Source: Saprospiraceae bacterium (GTDB lineage Bacteria > Bacteroidota > Bacteroidia > Chitinophagales > Saprospiraceae). From it: a stretch of DNA of 54,825 nucleotides. Below, in pieces: positions 54,750 through 54,825 of the stretch; the stretch's first letter is position 1, and each line of letters starts with the position of its first letter. The translations under genes were made by a program, and so were the position numbers. The stretch spans positions 91,894-146,718 of the forward strand of contig JANQZX010000138.1 in the NCBI GenBank assembly GCA_030728245.1. Direction: 5' to 3'. The notes under the pieces are model-generated. The model searched no databases. It was not told where the DNA came from and saw only the letters and a program-made list of their open reading frames with translations.

Positions 54750-54756
54750 CAATAAT

Positions 54757-54825
54757 GTAAACGGGGATTTTACGATTACATAACAGGGTATTCGCCCGTT
54801 GATGGAAACGGGGATTCTGCGATAA
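54757..54825. repeat. 69-bp direct repeat, copy 2 (cut by window end)
   Basis: This is identical to copy 1 except for two substitutions and lies 282 bp from it. It reaches the last base of the window, so the unit may continue into a larger array outside. Confidence 0.85.

Noticed and set aside
54475-54825. The GATGGAAAC words looked like CRISPR repeat ends
   Set aside because: The intervals between them are repeated themselves, not unique spacers, the repeated word is short, and no cas gene is present in the window.

Overview
The window is an AT-rich, densely packed stretch of a Bacteroidota chromosome. The evidence is a gliding/T9SS type B (CHU_C) C-terminal sorting domain, many short-lipobox lipoproteins, families common in Bacteroidota (DUF5916, VPS10/BNR, DUF4403, NagX/DUF5009, DUF1080, UPF0309), starts that mostly lack a Shine-Dalgarno, and TAnnTTTG -7 boxes in front of several genes. 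The mix suggests the Saprospiria/Chitinophagia side of the phylum, but this is inference. I see no rRNA, tRNA, phage, transposase or confirmed CRISPR array.

Layout. 1-4.0 kb: the end of a membrane protein, a large secreted adhesin-like protein, and a cytochrome c/ChaN pair. 4.1-7.5 kb: a DASH cryptochrome, then an LVIVD lipoprotein overlapping a probable outer-membrane protein. 7.5-10.2 kb: purK and pyrC (divergent nucleotide synthesis genes) and a tiny DUF6435 gene. 10.3-16.8 kb: a VPS10/BNR secreted protein, a DUF4403 lipoprotein, a lipocalin-like lipoprotein and an NhaD antiporter. 16.9-19.4 kb: a dusB-cca tRNA-processing pair. 19.4-23.1 kb: a DUF1080-DUF5916-unknown operon. 23.2-26.4 kb: trkA-trkH potassium uptake. 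26.4-30.7 kb: rarA, an unknown protein, an SDR, a TM2/SHOCT protein and a WbqC-like protein. 30.8-36.1 kb: a polytopic membrane protein, a 47-aa membrane peptide, an RsmB-type methyltransferase, a PIF1-like helicase, a creatininase-family amidohydrolase and a small lipoprotein.

From 36.2 kb to the end the content shifts to glycan and amino-sugar use: an S1 sulfatase, a GH2 enzyme, a UPF0309 SIS protein, NagX, a GH20 hexosaminidase lipoprotein, a carboxylesterase, a HAD phosphatase, a ROK kinase and a FucP-like sugar transporter. Together they suggest outer-surface removal of sulfate and terminal sugars, uptake of free sugar by the MFS transporter, and phosphorylation by the ROK kinase. No nagA or nagB is present, so the downstream steps must be elsewhere or differ.

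The last 400 bases hold no convincing gene. They contain a 69-bp direct repeat 282 bp apart, each copy with an internal 47-bp-period subrepeat, and between the copies a roughly 140-bp MITE-like element whose ends are long perfect inverted repeats. The second copy runs off the window edge. This is the strongest unexplained structure. Other points worth attention are a Gln replacing the first metal-binding His of dihydroorotase, a divergent CHAD-like protein at 37.9 kb, a zinc-motif-less ROK kinase, and a 15-bp perfect inverted repeat at 36.1 kb. I found no clear new defence or mobile system.
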